64,000 bases of DNA from Sporosarcina ureae (GCF_002109325.1 NZ_CP015348.1:1429001-1493000); one strand, 5' to 3'. Counted from the first letter of the stretch, positions 1 through 9,724 are shown. Notes: generated by a model not told the origin, from the sequence alone. Numbers and translations are program-made.

Positions 1-1
1 T

Positions 2-1525
2 CCGATATACGAGTTAATGATTCTGTCTGAAATTAAACAAAAAGGCATGCAGAGAGAAACTATCATCAAGAAAATGTCGGAACAATTTACCGTTATGGAA
101 GAAGCAGTTCGTAAAGGAACGACTACTTCCGTTATGTCACGGACGGGATTAACAGGTGGAGATGGGCAACGTTTATATGATTACGCGAAACAAGGCAATT
201 CATTCGTTCATCCTTCAACACTAAATACCGCAGCAAACGCATTAGCTGTATCTGAAGTAAATGCGAATATGGGAAGAATCGTTGCCACTCCTACAGCCGG
301 TTCGGCAGGAATCTTACCTGCCGTTCTCGTGCATGCACTTGATACGGGCAAGTACACACGCGAACAAATCGTTTTATCTATGTTCACGGCGTCTGCGCTA
401 GGGTTGGTCATCGCAAACCGCGCTTCTATTTCAGGAGCCGCGGGAGGATGCCAAGCGGAAGTCGGTTCTGCTACAGCAATGGCGGCAGGTACATTAGTGG
501 AACTTGCTGGTGGTACGCCTGATCAAGTCGGACACGCAATCGGTATTGCACTGAAAAATTCATTGGGACTTGTTTGTGATCCAGTAGCAGGCCTAGTAGA
601 AATTCCTTGTATTATTCGAAATGGATTGCATGCTATTACAGCTGAAGCTGCAGCAGACATGGCGATGGCAGGTGTAGTGAGCATCATCCCTCCTGACGAA
701 GTCATTCATGTAATGCACGAAGTGGGACAGCAAATGCCTGAATCATTACGCGAAACAGGCATTGGCGGATTGGCCGGCACTCCAACAGGGCAAAAATTAA
801 AGAATCAAGTATTCAGTAATGACAAGGGCAATAAAGAAAAGAGTAAAGGGGCTCCAGCTAAATACCAGAGCGCCTACGAAATCATTGGACCTGTTATGAT
901 TGGTCCTTCGAGTTCACATACTGCCGGTGCTGTACGAATAGGCAATGTTGCATATCAGTTGCTGAATGAACAACCAACACACGCGAAATTCTCACTAATG
1001 GGCTCTTTCGCTACTACTTATCAAGGTCACGGTACTGACTTAGCATTGCTTGCTGGTGTCATGGGTTTCAATACGACAGATGAAAGAATTCCACATGCAA
1101 AAGAGCTAGCTGAAAAAACAGGATTACATTACGAGTTCACGAAGCGTGTGCTCGGCAGCTATCATCCGAATACTGTCCTCGTGGAATTGACTGGACCCAC
1201 CAACTCCATAAAAGTCCTTGCCAGTTCACTTGGTGGCGGTAAAATTGAAGTACAAGAACTAGACGACTATCCTTTAAAATTCTCTGGCGAACGACCTGCA
1301 CTCCTAATTCGTCATACGGATCAAAAAGGTGTCATCGCCGATCTTCTTGGGATTCTTTCAAGAAAAGGAATCAATATTGCACGTATGGCCAACGAACGGT
1401 TTGCGATTGATGGACCCGCCATCACGATTTGTGAAATCGATAGTCAAGTAGACGATGAAATGTTGGCAGTATTGAAACGCGATGTTCCGATTATCGATGA
1501 TATAGTATTAGTAGAAACAGAGTAA
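2..1525 (+). CDS. sdaA: L-serine dehydratase, fused alpha and beta subunits (5' end outside window)
   Basis: Iron-sulfur L-serine deaminase, converting serine to pyruvate and ammonia in the cytoplasm. Residues before about 275 match the SdaAA (alpha) subunit: the TGLTGGD motif and three cysteines able to bind a 4Fe-4S cluster, in GGCQAEVG, LVCDPVAG and IPCIIRN. After a Lys/Gly-rich linker the SdaAB (beta) part follows, with GPSSSHTAGA and a C-terminal ACT domain (GVIADLLGILSRKGINIARM). The first ATG in the window (17) is probably internal, because the frame stays open to base 2 and the residues before it (PIYEL) fit the alpha-subunit N-terminus. The true start lies upstream of the window. In Bacillus the two subunits are separate genes, and in E. 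coli SdaA the order is beta then alpha; here alpha precedes beta. An intrinsic terminator follows directly. Confidence 0.9.
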   Translation, partial: PIYELMILSEIKQKGMQRETIIKKMSEQFTVMEEAVRKGTTTSVMSRTGLTGGDGQRLYDYAKQGNSFVHPSTLNTAANALAVSEVNANMGRIVATPTAGSAGILPAVLVHALDTGKYTREQIVLSMFTASALGLVIANRASISGAAGGCQAEVGSATAMAAGTLVELAGGTPDQVGHAIGIALKNSLGLVCDPVAGLVEIPCIIRNGLHAITAEAAADMAMAGVVSIIPPDEVIHVMHEVGQQMPESLRETGIGGLAGTPTGQKLKNQVFSNDKGNKEKSKGAPAKYQSAYEIIGPVMIGPSSSHTAGAVRIGNVAYQLLNEQPTHAKFSLMGSFATTYQGHGTDLALLAGVMGFNTTDERIPHAKELAEKTGLHYEFTKRVLGSYHPNTVLVELTGPTNSIKVLASSLGGGKIEVQELDDYPLKFSGERPALLIRHTDQKGVIADLLGILSRKGINIARMANERFAIDGPAITICEIDSQVDDEMLAVLKRDVPIIDDIVLVETE

Positions 1526-1536
1526 AAAAGCAGTAA

Positions 1537-1588
1537 AACACCAGACCTGAAGACACTTTCCATCGTCTTCGGGTCTGGTGTTTTTTTA
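1537..1588 (+). terminator. Intrinsic terminator of serine dehydratase gene
   Basis: An 18-bp perfect stem (AACACCAGACCTGAAGAC with its complement at 1565-1582), a 10-nt loop and a T-run. It starts 12 bp after the stop codon. Confidence 0.9.
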
Positions 1589-1611
1589 CGGTATTCTTAT
1601 AAATCCGAGTT

Positions 1612-2436
1612 TCACTTTTCCATCCAAGCTGGTTTGCCGAAACCTTTAAATTCAGATTCAATCACTTCTAAAAATTGCTCGGATTCTACTACTTCAATAA
1701 TATCTTTCGCGAATTGCTTATCTACATTTTCTGTTTTGACAGCTACGACATTACGGAACTGGTCCGGCATATCTTCTAAAGCTAGTGCGTCTAACAAATC
1801 CATATTTGCCGCAATTGCAAAGTTACCAGGTACCGCGGCCAAATCAGACCCTTCCACCGAACGAGGTAATTGTCCCGCTTCCACCGGCTGAATGACTAAG
1901 TTTTTCGGATTTTCCGCGATGTCTTTTTCAGATGCCGTCAATTGGTCAATTTCTTCATCCATTTTCACTAATCCTGCATCTTCCAATACATATAATGTTC
2001 TCGCAGCGTTTACTGGATCATTGGGAATAGTAATGGTTGATCCATCTTCAATTTCGTCAAGAGACTTATATTTATTTGAATAGATACCTAATGGCGCTGT
2101 CGGTACGATAATCAACTCAGAGAGTTCCATATTGTTTTCTTTCTCGAAGTTTTCTAAGTACGTAATATTTTGGAACAAGTTCGCATCAATATCTCCACTG
2201 TCCAACGAAATATTCGGCTGAATATAGTCGCTGAATTCTGTGATTTTAACCGTATATCCTTTTTCCTCAAGACCAGGTTGTATTGCCTTTTTTAGCATGT
2301 CACTATAAGGACCTGCTGTTGCACCAAAATGAATATTTTTATCATCATCCGACTTTTCAGTAGACTTTTCTCCTCCACAAGCTGCCAATGCTGCAACCAA
2401 CGCAGTAAGAATGAATGCAAGTACCAGTTTCTTCAT
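1612..2436 (-). CDS. metQ: Methionine ABC transporter substrate-binding lipoprotein
   Basis: NlpA/MetQ-family solute-binding lipoprotein, anchored to the outer face of the membrane. It delivers D/L-methionine to the MetP-MetN permease complex. The N-terminus is a lipoprotein signal peptide with lipobox ALAAC, so lipidation is expected at Cys20. The 274-residue length and the family segments FGATAGPYSDML and TIPNDPVNAARTL are normal for MetQ. It is the last gene of metN-metP-metQ, 18 bp after metP, and so should be controlled by the upstream S-box riboswitch. The assignment to methionine rather than another NlpA substrate rests on the riboswitch and on the NIL domain of the partner ATPase. Confidence 0.93.
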   Translation of the reverse strand: MKKLVLAFILTALVAALAACGGEKSTEKSDDDKNIHFGATAGPYSDMLKKAIQPGLEEKGYTVKITEFSDYIQPNISLDSGDIDANLFQNITYLENFEKENNMELSELIIVPTAPLGIYSNKYKSLDEIEDGSTITIPNDPVNAARTLYVLEDAGLVKMDEEIDQLTASEKDIAENPKNLVIQPVEAGQLPRSVEGSDLAAVPGNFAIAANMDLLDALALEDMPDQFRNVVAVKTENVDKQFAKDIIEVVESEQFLEVIESEFKGFGKPAWMEK

Positions 2437-2454
2437 AAATCCATCTCTCCCCTA

Positions 2455-3123
2455 TTATCTTTTATCTATCATTTTTGAAAAACGATCTCCACCAAATTGA
2501 ATCAACTGTACTAGCACTATTAAAATGGCGACAGTGACTAGCATAATACTGTCATCATATCGATAGTAGCCGAAACGAATAGCTAAGTCCCCAATTCCGC
2601 CTCCACCAACAAATCCAGCCATTGCTGAATAGGCAACTAAGTTGATTAACGTCAGTGTAAGTCCTTGGATAATGCTCGATTTAGATTCAGGTAGTAACAC
2701 GTTCCAAATAATCATCCACGGCGAAGCACCCGTTGAAATGGCTGCCTCTATAACCCCTTTGTCTATTTCACGCATGGATGTTTCAACGATTCTCGCAAAG
2801 AACGGAATTGCTGCTACAGAAAGCGATACACTTGCAGCTGCCGGTCCAATTGTATTTCCAACGATCAGTTTCGTCAAAGGTATTAAAGCTACAAGTAGAA
2901 TAATGAATGGAATTGAACGAATAATATTGACGAAAAAACCTACAACCGAATTAATTGCCCGGTTCTCTAAAAATAATCCTTTGTCTGTTGTAAATAACAG
3001 GACGCCAAGAGGTAATCCAATAATTAGCGCAATCGTTAGGGAGATACCGATCATATAAAGAGTTTCACCAAATGCTTTTGTAATGTCCGGCATGAGTTCC
3101 ATGATGTGGGCTAGATCAAACAT
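2455..3123 (-). CDS. metP: Methionine ABC transporter permease
   Basis: Integral membrane subunit (222 aa) of the methionine importer, called MetI in E. coli and MetP in B. subtilis. It has about five hydrophobic segments. The binding-protein-dependent permease (EAA-type) loop is visible as EAAISTGASPWMIIWNVLLP, which contacts the MetN ATPase. The start codon overlaps the end of metN by 8 bp, suggesting translational coupling, and metQ follows after 18 bp. Nothing in the sequence looks damaged. Confidence 0.93.
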   Translation of the reverse strand: MFDLAHIMELMPDITKAFGETLYMIGISLTIALIIGLPLGVLLFTTDKGLFLENRAINSVVGFFVNIIRSIPFIILLVALIPLTKLIVGNTIGPAAASVSLSVAAIPFFARIVETSMREIDKGVIEAAISTGASPWMIIWNVLLPESKSSIIQGLTLTLINLVAYSAMAGFVGGGGIGDLAIRFGYYRYDDSIMLVTVAILIVLVQLIQFGGDRFSKMIDKR

Positions 3124-4129
3124 GTTGGCGGATCACCTCCACTTGTGCGTTTTGTTTGAGTATGTATGCAATTGCTTGCTTGACTTCTTGACGTTCACCT
3201 TGTAATTCCATTAAGAAAATTCCAAGTGCTCGTTCTTGAATATATTCAATCGATCCATGCAAGAAGTTTCCTTTGACCTTGTACTTCTGCATCGTATCGG
3301 AAATCACACCCTCCATCGCTACTTCACCTTTAAATGTGATCTTTATTAGTGTCCCTGCCAAATTCGACATGACCGCTTCAGGGATATCATAAGACACTAC
3401 ACTGCTAATAAATTCCTTCGTCAAAGGTTGAACTGGATTAGAAAAGATGTCATACACTTGTCCTTCTTCAATAACTTTTCCATCTTGCATAATCGCCATG
3501 CGATCACAAATCTCTTTTACAACATTCATCTCATGCGTAATTAATACAATGGTAATATTCAATTCTTTATTGATCTTTTTCAGCAATCGTAAAATAGACA
3601 TCGTCGTATTTGGATCAAGTGCAGATGTAGCTTCATCACAAAGCAAAACGGAAGGATTATTGGCCAGAGCTCTCGCTATACCGACACGTTGTTTCTGGCC
3701 CCCACTCAACTGCGCAGGATATACATGACGTTTTTCAGAAAGACCTACCATTTCAAGAAGTTCTAATACACGCGTCTCTATTTTGTCCGAAGGCATTTTT
3801 GCTGCCCGTAAAGCGAAAGCGATATTTTCGAAAATCGTCTTTTGGCTAATTAAATAAAAATGCTGGAAAATCATTCCGATCTTTAAACGTGCCTGTCGAA
3901 GCTGTGCTCCAGATAATTTCGTTAAATTCACTTCATCAATCAAAATAGTACCGCTCGTTGGCTTTTCTAATAAATTCAAACAGCGTATAAGAGAACTTTT
4001 ACCCGCTCCAGAATATCCAACAATACCAAATATTTCTCCAGTCCCGATGTTAAGTGATACATCATCTACACCTTTTACCACTCTCTCTTTTGTCTGATAT
4101 ACTTTAGACAAATGTTGAATTTGGATCAT
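3116..4129 (-). CDS. metN: Methionine ABC transporter ATP-binding protein with NIL domain
   Basis: Cytoplasmic ATPase powering methionine uptake. The Walker A motif is GYSGAGKSSL, the signature motif LSGGQKQRVGIARAL and Walker B LLCDEATSALD, followed by the switch histidine in LITHEM. The C-terminal ~80 residues form the NIL regulatory domain, which in E. coli MetN binds methionine and causes trans-inhibition. Length (337 aa) is typical. It is the first gene of the metNPQ operon. A promoter, a complete S-box aptamer and a terminator lie within 300 bp upstream, so expression should be switched off when SAM is abundant. Confidence 0.95.
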   Translation of the reverse strand: MIQIQHLSKVYQTKERVVKGVDDVSLNIGTGEIFGIVGYSGAGKSSLIRCLNLLEKPTSGTILIDEVNLTKLSGAQLRQARLKIGMIFQHFYLISQKTIFENIAFALRAAKMPSDKIETRVLELLEMVGLSEKRHVYPAQLSGGQKQRVGIARALANNPSVLLCDEATSALDPNTTMSILRLLKKINKELNITIVLITHEMNVVKEICDRMAIMQDGKVIEEGQVYDIFSNPVQPLTKEFISSVVSYDIPEAVMSNLAGTLIKITFKGEVAMEGVISDTMQKYKVKGNFLHGSIEYIQERALGIFLMELQGERQEVKQAIAYILKQNAQVEVIRQHV

Positions 4130-4204
4130 ATTCTCACTTCTTTCTGTATTCCAGCAGCCAAAGAGTATAAGTATAGCTGGAATTAAAATTTCTTTATAAA
4201 TAAA

Positions 4205-4237
4205 AAACTTCTTTCATTTTTCTAAATGAAAGAAGTA
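4205..4237 (-). terminator. Riboswitch expression-platform terminator before metN
   Basis: On the minus strand the hairpin ACTTCTTTCATTT / AAATGAAAGAAGT is followed by a T-run. It lies between the S-box aptamer and metN and is the expected SAM-dependent off-switch. Confidence 0.88.
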
Positions 4238-4248
4238 CTGATATATTC

Positions 4249-4362
4249 TCAGCTTATCTCTCAGATGGAAAACCATGCTGTAGGATTTGGCACCTTCCTT
4301 GATCCTTCCAAGGGGTTGCTGGACTTCATAGGGCCTTTCCCCTCAGTCGCTCTTGATAAGAG
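4249..4362 (-). ncRNA. SAM-I (S-box) riboswitch aptamer upstream of metNPQ
   Basis: Read on the minus strand, all S-box hallmarks are present: CTTATCAAGAG opening P1, a GAGGGGAAAGGCCCTATGAA-type P2/P3 block, CAGCAACCCC, AAGGTGCCAAATCC of P3/P4, and TGAGAGATAAG closing P1. The first of three complete copies in the window. Confidence 0.95.
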
Positions 4363-4391
4363 ATTGCTATTCATTTAGATGCGTAAAACAT

Positions 4392-4420
4392 ATACTAATC
4401 TGAATTAATAAAACTGTCAA
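4392..4420 (-). promoter_or_regulatory. Sigma-A promoter of metNPQ
   Basis: Minus strand TTGACA (4415-4420), a 17-bp spacer, then TAGTAT (4392-4397), about 30 bp before the S-box aptamer. Confidence 0.75.
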
Positions 4421-4523
4421 GGTGAATAACGACAATTCAATATAATATCCGACTTTTTAGATCAGTGTTATTTATTATTACGTAGTTTTCACGATTGTTT
4501 CGAATCAAATAACAATTCTTTTA

Positions 4524-4553
4524 TTGAAAAGTTTAGTATGTTCTATGTATACT
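4524..4553 (+). promoter_or_regulatory. Sigma-A promoter of mtnE
   Basis: TTGAAA (4524-4529), an 18-bp spacer and TATACT (4548-4553), 37 bp before the start codon. No S-box lies on this strand, so this gene is not under the divergent metN riboswitch. Confidence 0.7.
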
Positions 4554-4590
4554 AATTGAAAATACATATCAAAGAAAGAAGGAATAGACT

Positions 4591-5757
4591 ATGGCTTTGT
4601 CCAACCGATTACAAAATCTCCCTCCGCATTTCTTTACATTATTATTAAAAAAAGTGGAAAAAGCTATGGACGAAGGCAGAGATGTCATTAATCTGGGGCG
4701 CGGTAATCCTGATCAGCCCACACCTCCTCATATTATTAAAGCATTACAAGAAGCCGTTGAAGATCCCGCCACACACGGTTACTCACCTTTCCGTGGAACA
4801 CCGGCTTTAAAACAAGCCGTTGCTGAATACTATAAGCGAGAATACGATGTGGTGATTGACCCTGAAACAGAAGTCGCGGTACTAGGTGGCACAAAAATTG
4901 GTGTCGTCGAACTTCCTTTAGCTATCATGAATGAAGGTGACTTATTATTGCTTCCAGACCCCGGTTATCCTGACTATTTATCAGGCGTGAGCTTAGCGGG
5001 TATTCGCTATGATACGATGCCACTCCATAAAGAGAATGGATTTCTACCTGATTATGACAAGCTAACTAACGATCAGAAAAAAGATGCCAAGCTCATGTAC
5101 TTAAATTATCCAAGTAATCCGACTGGCGTTACAGCAACACCAGCGTTTTATGAGGAAACCGTGGCATTTGCCAAAGAAAATCAGATTGCTGTTTTACAAG
5201 ATTTTGCCTATGGCGGCATTGGGTTTGAAGGTAAGAAACCAATTAGTTTTTTACAGACAGAAGGTGCGAAAGAAGTCGGGATTGAAATGCTTTCTCTATC
5301 CAAAATGTATAATATGGCAGGATGGCGTGTAGGTTTCGCTGTAGGAAATGCAGAAATCGTAGAAGCATTAAATGTATTGCAAGATCACTTATTCACTAGC
5401 TTATTCCCTGCTGTGCAACGTGCTGCAATCGAGGCTTTGACAGGCCCTCAGCAATGTGTTGAAGAGTTAGTCGAATTGTATGAAAGACGTCTAACAGTTT
5501 TGCTGTCAGAATGTAAACGCATCGGTTGGGATGTAACGGCTCCCACCGGCTCATTCTTCGCTTGGCTTCCTGTTCCTGAAGGATTTACGAGTGAAGCCTT
5601 CGCTGACTTGTTATTGGACAAAGCAGATGTTGCCGTATCGCCAGGCAATGGTTTTGGTGTTCACGGAGAAGGATATATACGTGTCGGTTTATTAGAAAGT
5701 GAAGACCGCATGCGAGAAGCCATGCACCGCATTGAAAAACTAGACGTATTTAAATAA
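4591..5757 (+). CDS. mtnE: Aminotransferase, probable methionine-salvage transaminase MtnE
   Basis: Fold-type I PLP aminotransferase (388 aa). The PLP lysine lies in SLSKMYNMAGWRVGF, and the substrate-carboxylate arginine in the GYIRVGL segment near the C-terminus. GRGNPDQPTPPHI and YLNYPSNPTG are family motifs. The whole sequence closely resembles my memory of B. subtilis MtnE (YkrV), which transaminates 4-methylthio-2-oxobutyrate to methionine in the last step of methionine salvage. Divergent metNPQ and other mtn genes in the window support this. The ribosome site AGAAGGAA precedes the ATG. Other class I/II aminotransferases remain possible. Confidence 0.77.
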   Translation: MALSNRLQNLPPHFFTLLLKKVEKAMDEGRDVINLGRGNPDQPTPPHIIKALQEAVEDPATHGYSPFRGTPALKQAVAEYYKREYDVVIDPETEVAVLGGTKIGVVELPLAIMNEGDLLLLPDPGYPDYLSGVSLAGIRYDTMPLHKENGFLPDYDKLTNDQKKDAKLMYLNYPSNPTGVTATPAFYEETVAFAKENQIAVLQDFAYGGIGFEGKKPISFLQTEGAKEVGIEMLSLSKMYNMAGWRVGFAVGNAEIVEALNVLQDHLFTSLFPAVQRAAIEALTGPQQCVEELVELYERRLTVLLSECKRIGWDVTAPTGSFFAWLPVPEGFTSEAFADLLLDKADVAVSPGNGFGVHGEGYIRVGLLESEDRMREAMHRIEKLDVFK

Positions 5758-5762
5758 GACAA

Positions 5763-5811
5763 AAACCTTCTCTTTTATTCCATAAGCGTTGGAATAAAAG
5801 AGAAGGTTTTA
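5763..5811. terminator. Bidirectional terminator between mtnE and dus
   Basis: Long hairpin AAACCTTCTCTTTTATTCCA with its complement, A-rich on one side and T-rich on the other. It serves the convergent genes on both strands. Confidence 0.88.
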
Positions 5812-5818
5812 TTTGTAG

Positions 5819-6781
5819 TTAATCAAGCTCTACGGCATCAAGTAAAGCACGTACTTCATCTGTCGTATTGGTATTCATCAATTCATTCCGCAGTTCAGCT
5901 GCTCCACGGAATCCTTTTACGTAAATCTTGAAGAAACGACGAAGCGGCTTGAATAGTCGTGGCTCTAGTTCAGTTGAATATTTGTCAAAAAGATCTAGAT
6001 GCAGACGTAAAAGATCTAATAATTCTTTGTGGTCATGTTCTCTCTTTTCCACTTCAAAGGCAAATGGATTATGGAAAACTCCCCGTCCGATCATGACACC
6101 ATCTACTCCGTATTTCTCAACAAGTTCTAGTCCCATTTGACGATCCATAATATCTCCGTTGATTGTCAACATCGTGTCAGGCGCAATCTCGTCACGAAGT
6201 TTCTTGATCTCGGGAATCAAATCCCAATGTGCATGTCCTTTACTCATTTCTTTACGTGAACGCAAGTGTATCGATAGATTGGCAATATCCTGTTCCAATA
6301 CATGTCTAAGCCAAGTACGCCATTCATCAATATCTGTGTAACCAAGACGCGTTTTCACACTGACCGGTAGTCCCCCTGCTTTTGATGCTTGAATAATTGC
6401 AGCCGCTGTTTCAGGGTGATTGATTAATCCACTACCTTTTCCTTTCGCAGCCACATTCGGTACTGGACATCCCATATTTATGTCAAGCCCCTTAAACCCA
6501 AGCTCTGCCATGCCGATACTCATTTCACGAAAATGTTCCGGTTTATCTCCCCAAATATGAGCAACAATGGGCTGCTCATCTTCAGTAAATGCTAAACGTC
6601 CACGCAAACTATAAATTCCCTCCGGATGACAAAAACTTTCGGTGTTTGTAAACTCCGTGAAAAACACATCAGGTCGTGCAGCTTCTGCTATCACATGACG
6701 AAACACAACATCTGTCACGTCTTCCATCGGTGCTAATATGAAAAATGGCCGAGGCAACTCGCGCCAAAAATTATTACTCAT
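5819..6781 (-). CDS. dus: tRNA-dihydrouridine synthase family protein
   Basis: FMN-dependent TIM-barrel enzyme reducing uridine to dihydrouridine in tRNA (320 aa). [11 protein letters not shown] at the N-terminus is the usual FMN-binding start. The catalytic cysteine is in NMGCPVPNV, followed by KGSGLI; VKTRLG and the phosphate-binding segment INGDI...GVMIGRG are present. The usual HGRT element is replaced by [11 protein letters not shown], so this is a divergent Dus subfamily and its target position cannot be told from sequence. It stands alone and converges with mtnE on a shared terminator. Confidence 0.85.
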   Translation of the reverse strand: MSNNFWRELPRPFFILAPMEDVTDVVFRHVIAEAARPDVFFTEFTNTESFCHPEGIYSLRGRLAFTEDEQPIVAHIWGDKPEHFREMSIGMAELGFKGLDINMGCPVPNVAAKGKGSGLINHPETAAAIIQASKAGGLPVSVKTRLGYTDIDEWRTWLRHVLEQDIANLSIHLRSRKEMSKGHAHWDLIPEIKKLRDEIAPDTMLTINGDIMDRQMGLELVEKYGVDGVMIGRGVFHNPFAFEVEKREHDHKELLDLLRLHLDLFDKYSTELEPRLFKPLRRFFKIYVKGFRGAAELRNELMNTNTTDEVRALLDAVELD

Positions 6782-6991
6782 TGTTCATTTCAATTCCTCT
6801 CATCGTAATTCGCACTGTTCTTTTTTGAAGCAGATGCCAATTATATCATTATACAAAAAATGAGGCGGTGAATTCCACTATCTATGAGATGATACCAAAA
6901 AAAATTAGAACAACCTACTACACTGTACTATTTTGGAGAAACTTCATCCGACACTAGACACAACAAGGTTTTAGCGCCTTATACGATTTCA

Positions 6992-7032
6992 TAAAAAAAA
7001 TGCCGCTACGTAAAATTAAGTAGCGGCTAAAA
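6992..7032 (-). terminator. Terminator of betaine transporter gene
   Basis: Minus strand stem GCCGCTAC / GTAGCGGC followed by eight T residues, 35 bp after the stop codon. The rest of 6782-7069 shows no gene. Confidence 0.85.
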
Positions 7033-7069
7033 TATACTCTAGCTTATATACAGGTAAATAATCTTACTG

Positions 7070-8551
7070 TTATCTTCGTGAAATGTTTTCCTGACCTAGT
7101 GCTTTCATCAGTGATACTACCATCAGCAGCATGACGAATGAGAATGGTAAGGCGGCTATAATAATCGTATTTTGCAATGCCCCCAGACCCCCAACCCATA
7201 ACAAGATCAATGCGATGGATGATTGGATAACACCCCATACAATCTTCACGCTAGTTGGCGGCGTGAGTGAACCGTATGTCGATTGCATACCGAGAACAAA
7301 TGTCGCAGAGTCAGCACTTGTTACGAAGAATGATGCGATTAATAGAATAGCAATAGCAGAAATGAAGAATGACCATGGCAATTCATTAAACATCTCGAAA
7401 ATGACTAGCTCCGTTTTAGAGCCGGCGATATCGGCGATACCTGTAAGCTGCATATTCACAGCTGTCGTACCAAATGCAGAAAACCAAAACGCACATAGTA
7501 ATGTCGGTACCAATAGAACACCGACCATGAATTCTCGAATTGTACGACCTTTTGAAACGCGTGCTATGAACATACTGACAAACGGCGCCCATGAAATCCA
7601 CCATGCCCAGTAAAAGATAGTCCAGTCAAACAACCATTGTTGATTGTCTACGTTAAGTGGTGCTGTGCGGAGGCTCATCTCTACCAGATTCCCAAGATAA
7701 CTACCGAATGACTCCGTGAACATATTCATGATTAATAGTGTAGGTCCTAAAATCACAACAAATGCGAGTAGTAACACGGCTAGAACGAGGTTCAAGTTGG
7801 ATAAATACTTAATTCCTTTACTCAGTCCTGACCACGCAGATGCAATGAATAGGACGGTAACGATTGCGATAATGATAAATTGAGAGAATGTCCCAATTTC
7901 AATACCAAACAAATAATTAAGGCCTGCATTAATTTGAACAGCACCAAAACCGAGAGTGGTAGCAACGCCGAACGCAGTTGCAAAGACAGCAAGAACGTCT
8001 ACGAATATCCCCCACGGACCATCCATTTTATTACCGAAAATCGGTTTCAATGTTGCTGAAATTAAACCAGGTGAACCTTTACGAAACTGGAAGTAAGCCA
8101 GTGCTAATGCGACAACTCCATACATGGCCCATACATGGAGGCCCCAGTGGAAGAAAGATTCTCGTAAGCCTTCCTTAAATGCTTCATTAGTACCTGGATC
8201 CTCAGTTGCGGGACTGACGAAATGTGACAGCGGTTCAGCTGCACCATAGAACACTAGACCGATTCCCATTCCAGCTGAAAACAGCATAGCAATCCACGTA
8301 ATTGTAGAGAATTCAGGTCGATCCGTGTTCTTCCCCAGACGGATCTTGCCGTACGGACTGAAGATGAGGAAGATACTTAATAACAATAAAGAGGATAGCA
8401 GTAGCAGATAATACCATCCAAATGATGATGCGACAAAATTCTTGGCATTACTCGTAATTTCCTCGAAACTATCCGAAGCGAATGCCCCATATCCGACAGT
8501 AATGACGATTAATGCGATAGTAATGTAAAAGACATTTGATATTTTTCTCAT
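7070..8551 (-). CDS. opuD: BCCT-family glycine betaine transporter
   Basis: Twelve-helix secondary transporter (493 aa) of the betaine/choline/carnitine family, importing compatible solutes with sodium. The glycine-rich segment AGMGIGLVFYGAAEPLSHF and the tryptophan box FYWAWWISWAPFVSMFIARV, which forms the trimethylammonium site in BetP, are both intact. Compared with BetP the regulatory N- and C-terminal extensions are short, as in B. subtilis OpuD. It is a single-gene unit with its own promoter and terminator. The exact substrate (betaine, choline or carnitine) cannot be read from sequence. Confidence 0.88.
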   Translation of the reverse strand: MRKISNVFYITIALIVITVGYGAFASDSFEEITSNAKNFVASSFGWYYLLLLSSLLLLSIFLIFSPYGKIRLGKNTDRPEFSTITWIAMLFSAGMGIGLVFYGAAEPLSHFVSPATEDPGTNEAFKEGLRESFFHWGLHVWAMYGVVALALAYFQFRKGSPGLISATLKPIFGNKMDGPWGIFVDVLAVFATAFGVATTLGFGAVQINAGLNYLFGIEIGTFSQFIIIAIVTVLFIASAWSGLSKGIKYLSNLNLVLAVLLLAFVVILGPTLLIMNMFTESFGSYLGNLVEMSLRTAPLNVDNQQWLFDWTIFYWAWWISWAPFVSMFIARVSKGRTIREFMVGVLLVPTLLCAFWFSAFGTTAVNMQLTGIADIAGSKTELVIFEMFNELPWSFFISAIAILLIASFFVTSADSATFVLGMQSTYGSLTPPTSVKIVWGVIQSSIALILLWVGGLGALQNTIIIAALPFSFVMLLMVVSLMKALGQENISRR

Positions 8552-8601
8552 GTTTCTCCTTTCGAATTGAGGCTATTTGTTCGTGTAATGAACGATTTCT
8601 A

Positions 8602-8630
8602 ACTATACATATTCTTTTAGAAAAACGCAA
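8602..8630 (-). promoter_or_regulatory. Candidate promoter of betaine transporter gene
   Basis: Minus strand TTGCGT (8625-8630), a 17-bp spacer and TATAGT (8602-8607), 51 bp before the start. The remainder of the 370-bp gap to 8920 holds nothing else I can support. Confidence 0.45.
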
Positions 8631-8920
8631 AAGAGAAAGATACATGCAAACATATAGGTAGAGTTGTTTTATTTTTTCATAAAGCGTTACAAATATAGAC
8701 AACATCTAGCAATAAACGATAATGAGATAAAGAACCGTGTCTAATTATGAAGGCAGAAAATATATTAATAACGACTTTATGCCTACTATAGCGTACTTTT
8801 AATTCTCAATAAATGTGCTTCATTCAACATAAAGTGTTGCTGCTATTATTTTATATTTAATCAATACTGAGTTTTTTTGCAATTAAAAAAGGTTACACTA
8901 CGTGTATTGGAGGAATTGCC

Positions 8921-9574
8921 ATGCAAATTAGTATTGAATGGACATATAAGTCGCGTAACGGAAAGATCACTGTTTTTCATTCAGAGGAAATGTCAGCAGA
9001 AGAAGCCATAATGTTTGGCTTGGATATAGAAAAGACTGGCCGAGTAAAAGATATTATTTTTGTTGATCCACATGATAGCTCATGGACGTTGAAAGAATTA
9101 AAGACCTACGTAAAAGGGATTGAAACAGAACCACATAACATCAGTATTTATTTTGATGGTGGCTTCGATTGGGACACGAAGACGGCCGGACTTGGTTGCG
9201 TCATCTATTATGATCAAAACGGCAAGTCCTATAGGGTAAGGAAAAATGCTTTCGTCGAAGGTCTAACTTCAAATAATGAAGCAGAATATGCCGCACTTCA
9301 CCTTTGCTTGCAGGAGTTAGAGATTCTTGGAGTACACCACTTGCCTATCTCTGTACTCGGTGATTCACGTGTTGTTATCCATCATTTAACCGAAGAATGG
9401 CCTGTCATCGAGGAAGATTTGTATCGCTGGGCAGATAGAATTGAAGCGAAGATGAAATCGCTTGGATTAGAACCACAGTATGAGCTCATTTCTCGAAAGT
9501 TAAATAACGAAGCAGATCGACTTGCAACTCAAGCTTTGGCGGGTGTTGAGATTATGGCAAATAGCGAAAGGTAA
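8921..9574 (+). CDS. RNase H-fold (reverse transcriptase-like) protein
   Basis: 217 residues. The C-terminal half is a RNase HI domain with the complete acidic set: Asp in YFDGG, Glu in NNEAEYAAL, Asp in LGDSRVVI and Asp in NNEADRLA. This predicts metal-dependent cleavage of RNA in RNA-DNA hybrids. The N-terminal ~80 residues are a small extra domain, as in several Bacillales proteins annotated as reverse-transcriptase-like or ribonuclease H family. A GGAGGAA ribosome site 6 bp before the ATG fixes the start. It is a single-gene unit between the divergent betaine transporter gene and a secreted SH3b protein. Confidence 0.82.
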   Translation: MQISIEWTYKSRNGKITVFHSEEMSAEEAIMFGLDIEKTGRVKDIIFVDPHDSSWTLKELKTYVKGIETEPHNISIYFDGGFDWDTKTAGLGCVIYYDQNGKSYRVRKNAFVEGLTSNNEAEYAALHLCLQELEILGVHHLPISVLGDSRVVIHHLTEEWPVIEEDLYRWADRIEAKMKSLGLEPQYELISRKLNNEADRLATQALAGVEIMANSER

Positions 9575-9724
9575 ATAGTACGTAGAACAAGAAAGATCAT
9601 AATGAAATATCATACTAACTTACTTGCTTAAACAATAGTCTAAATAGTAAGATATACTAGTATAGGCCCACTAAGTTCTTTAGCGTTCCTATACATGAAT
9701 AACTATTAATGAGGAGTGAGTTAT

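Noticed and set aside
8469..8705. 78-residue frame upstream of the betaine transporter
   Set aside because: Overlaps the start of the transporter gene and its promoter; no independent support.
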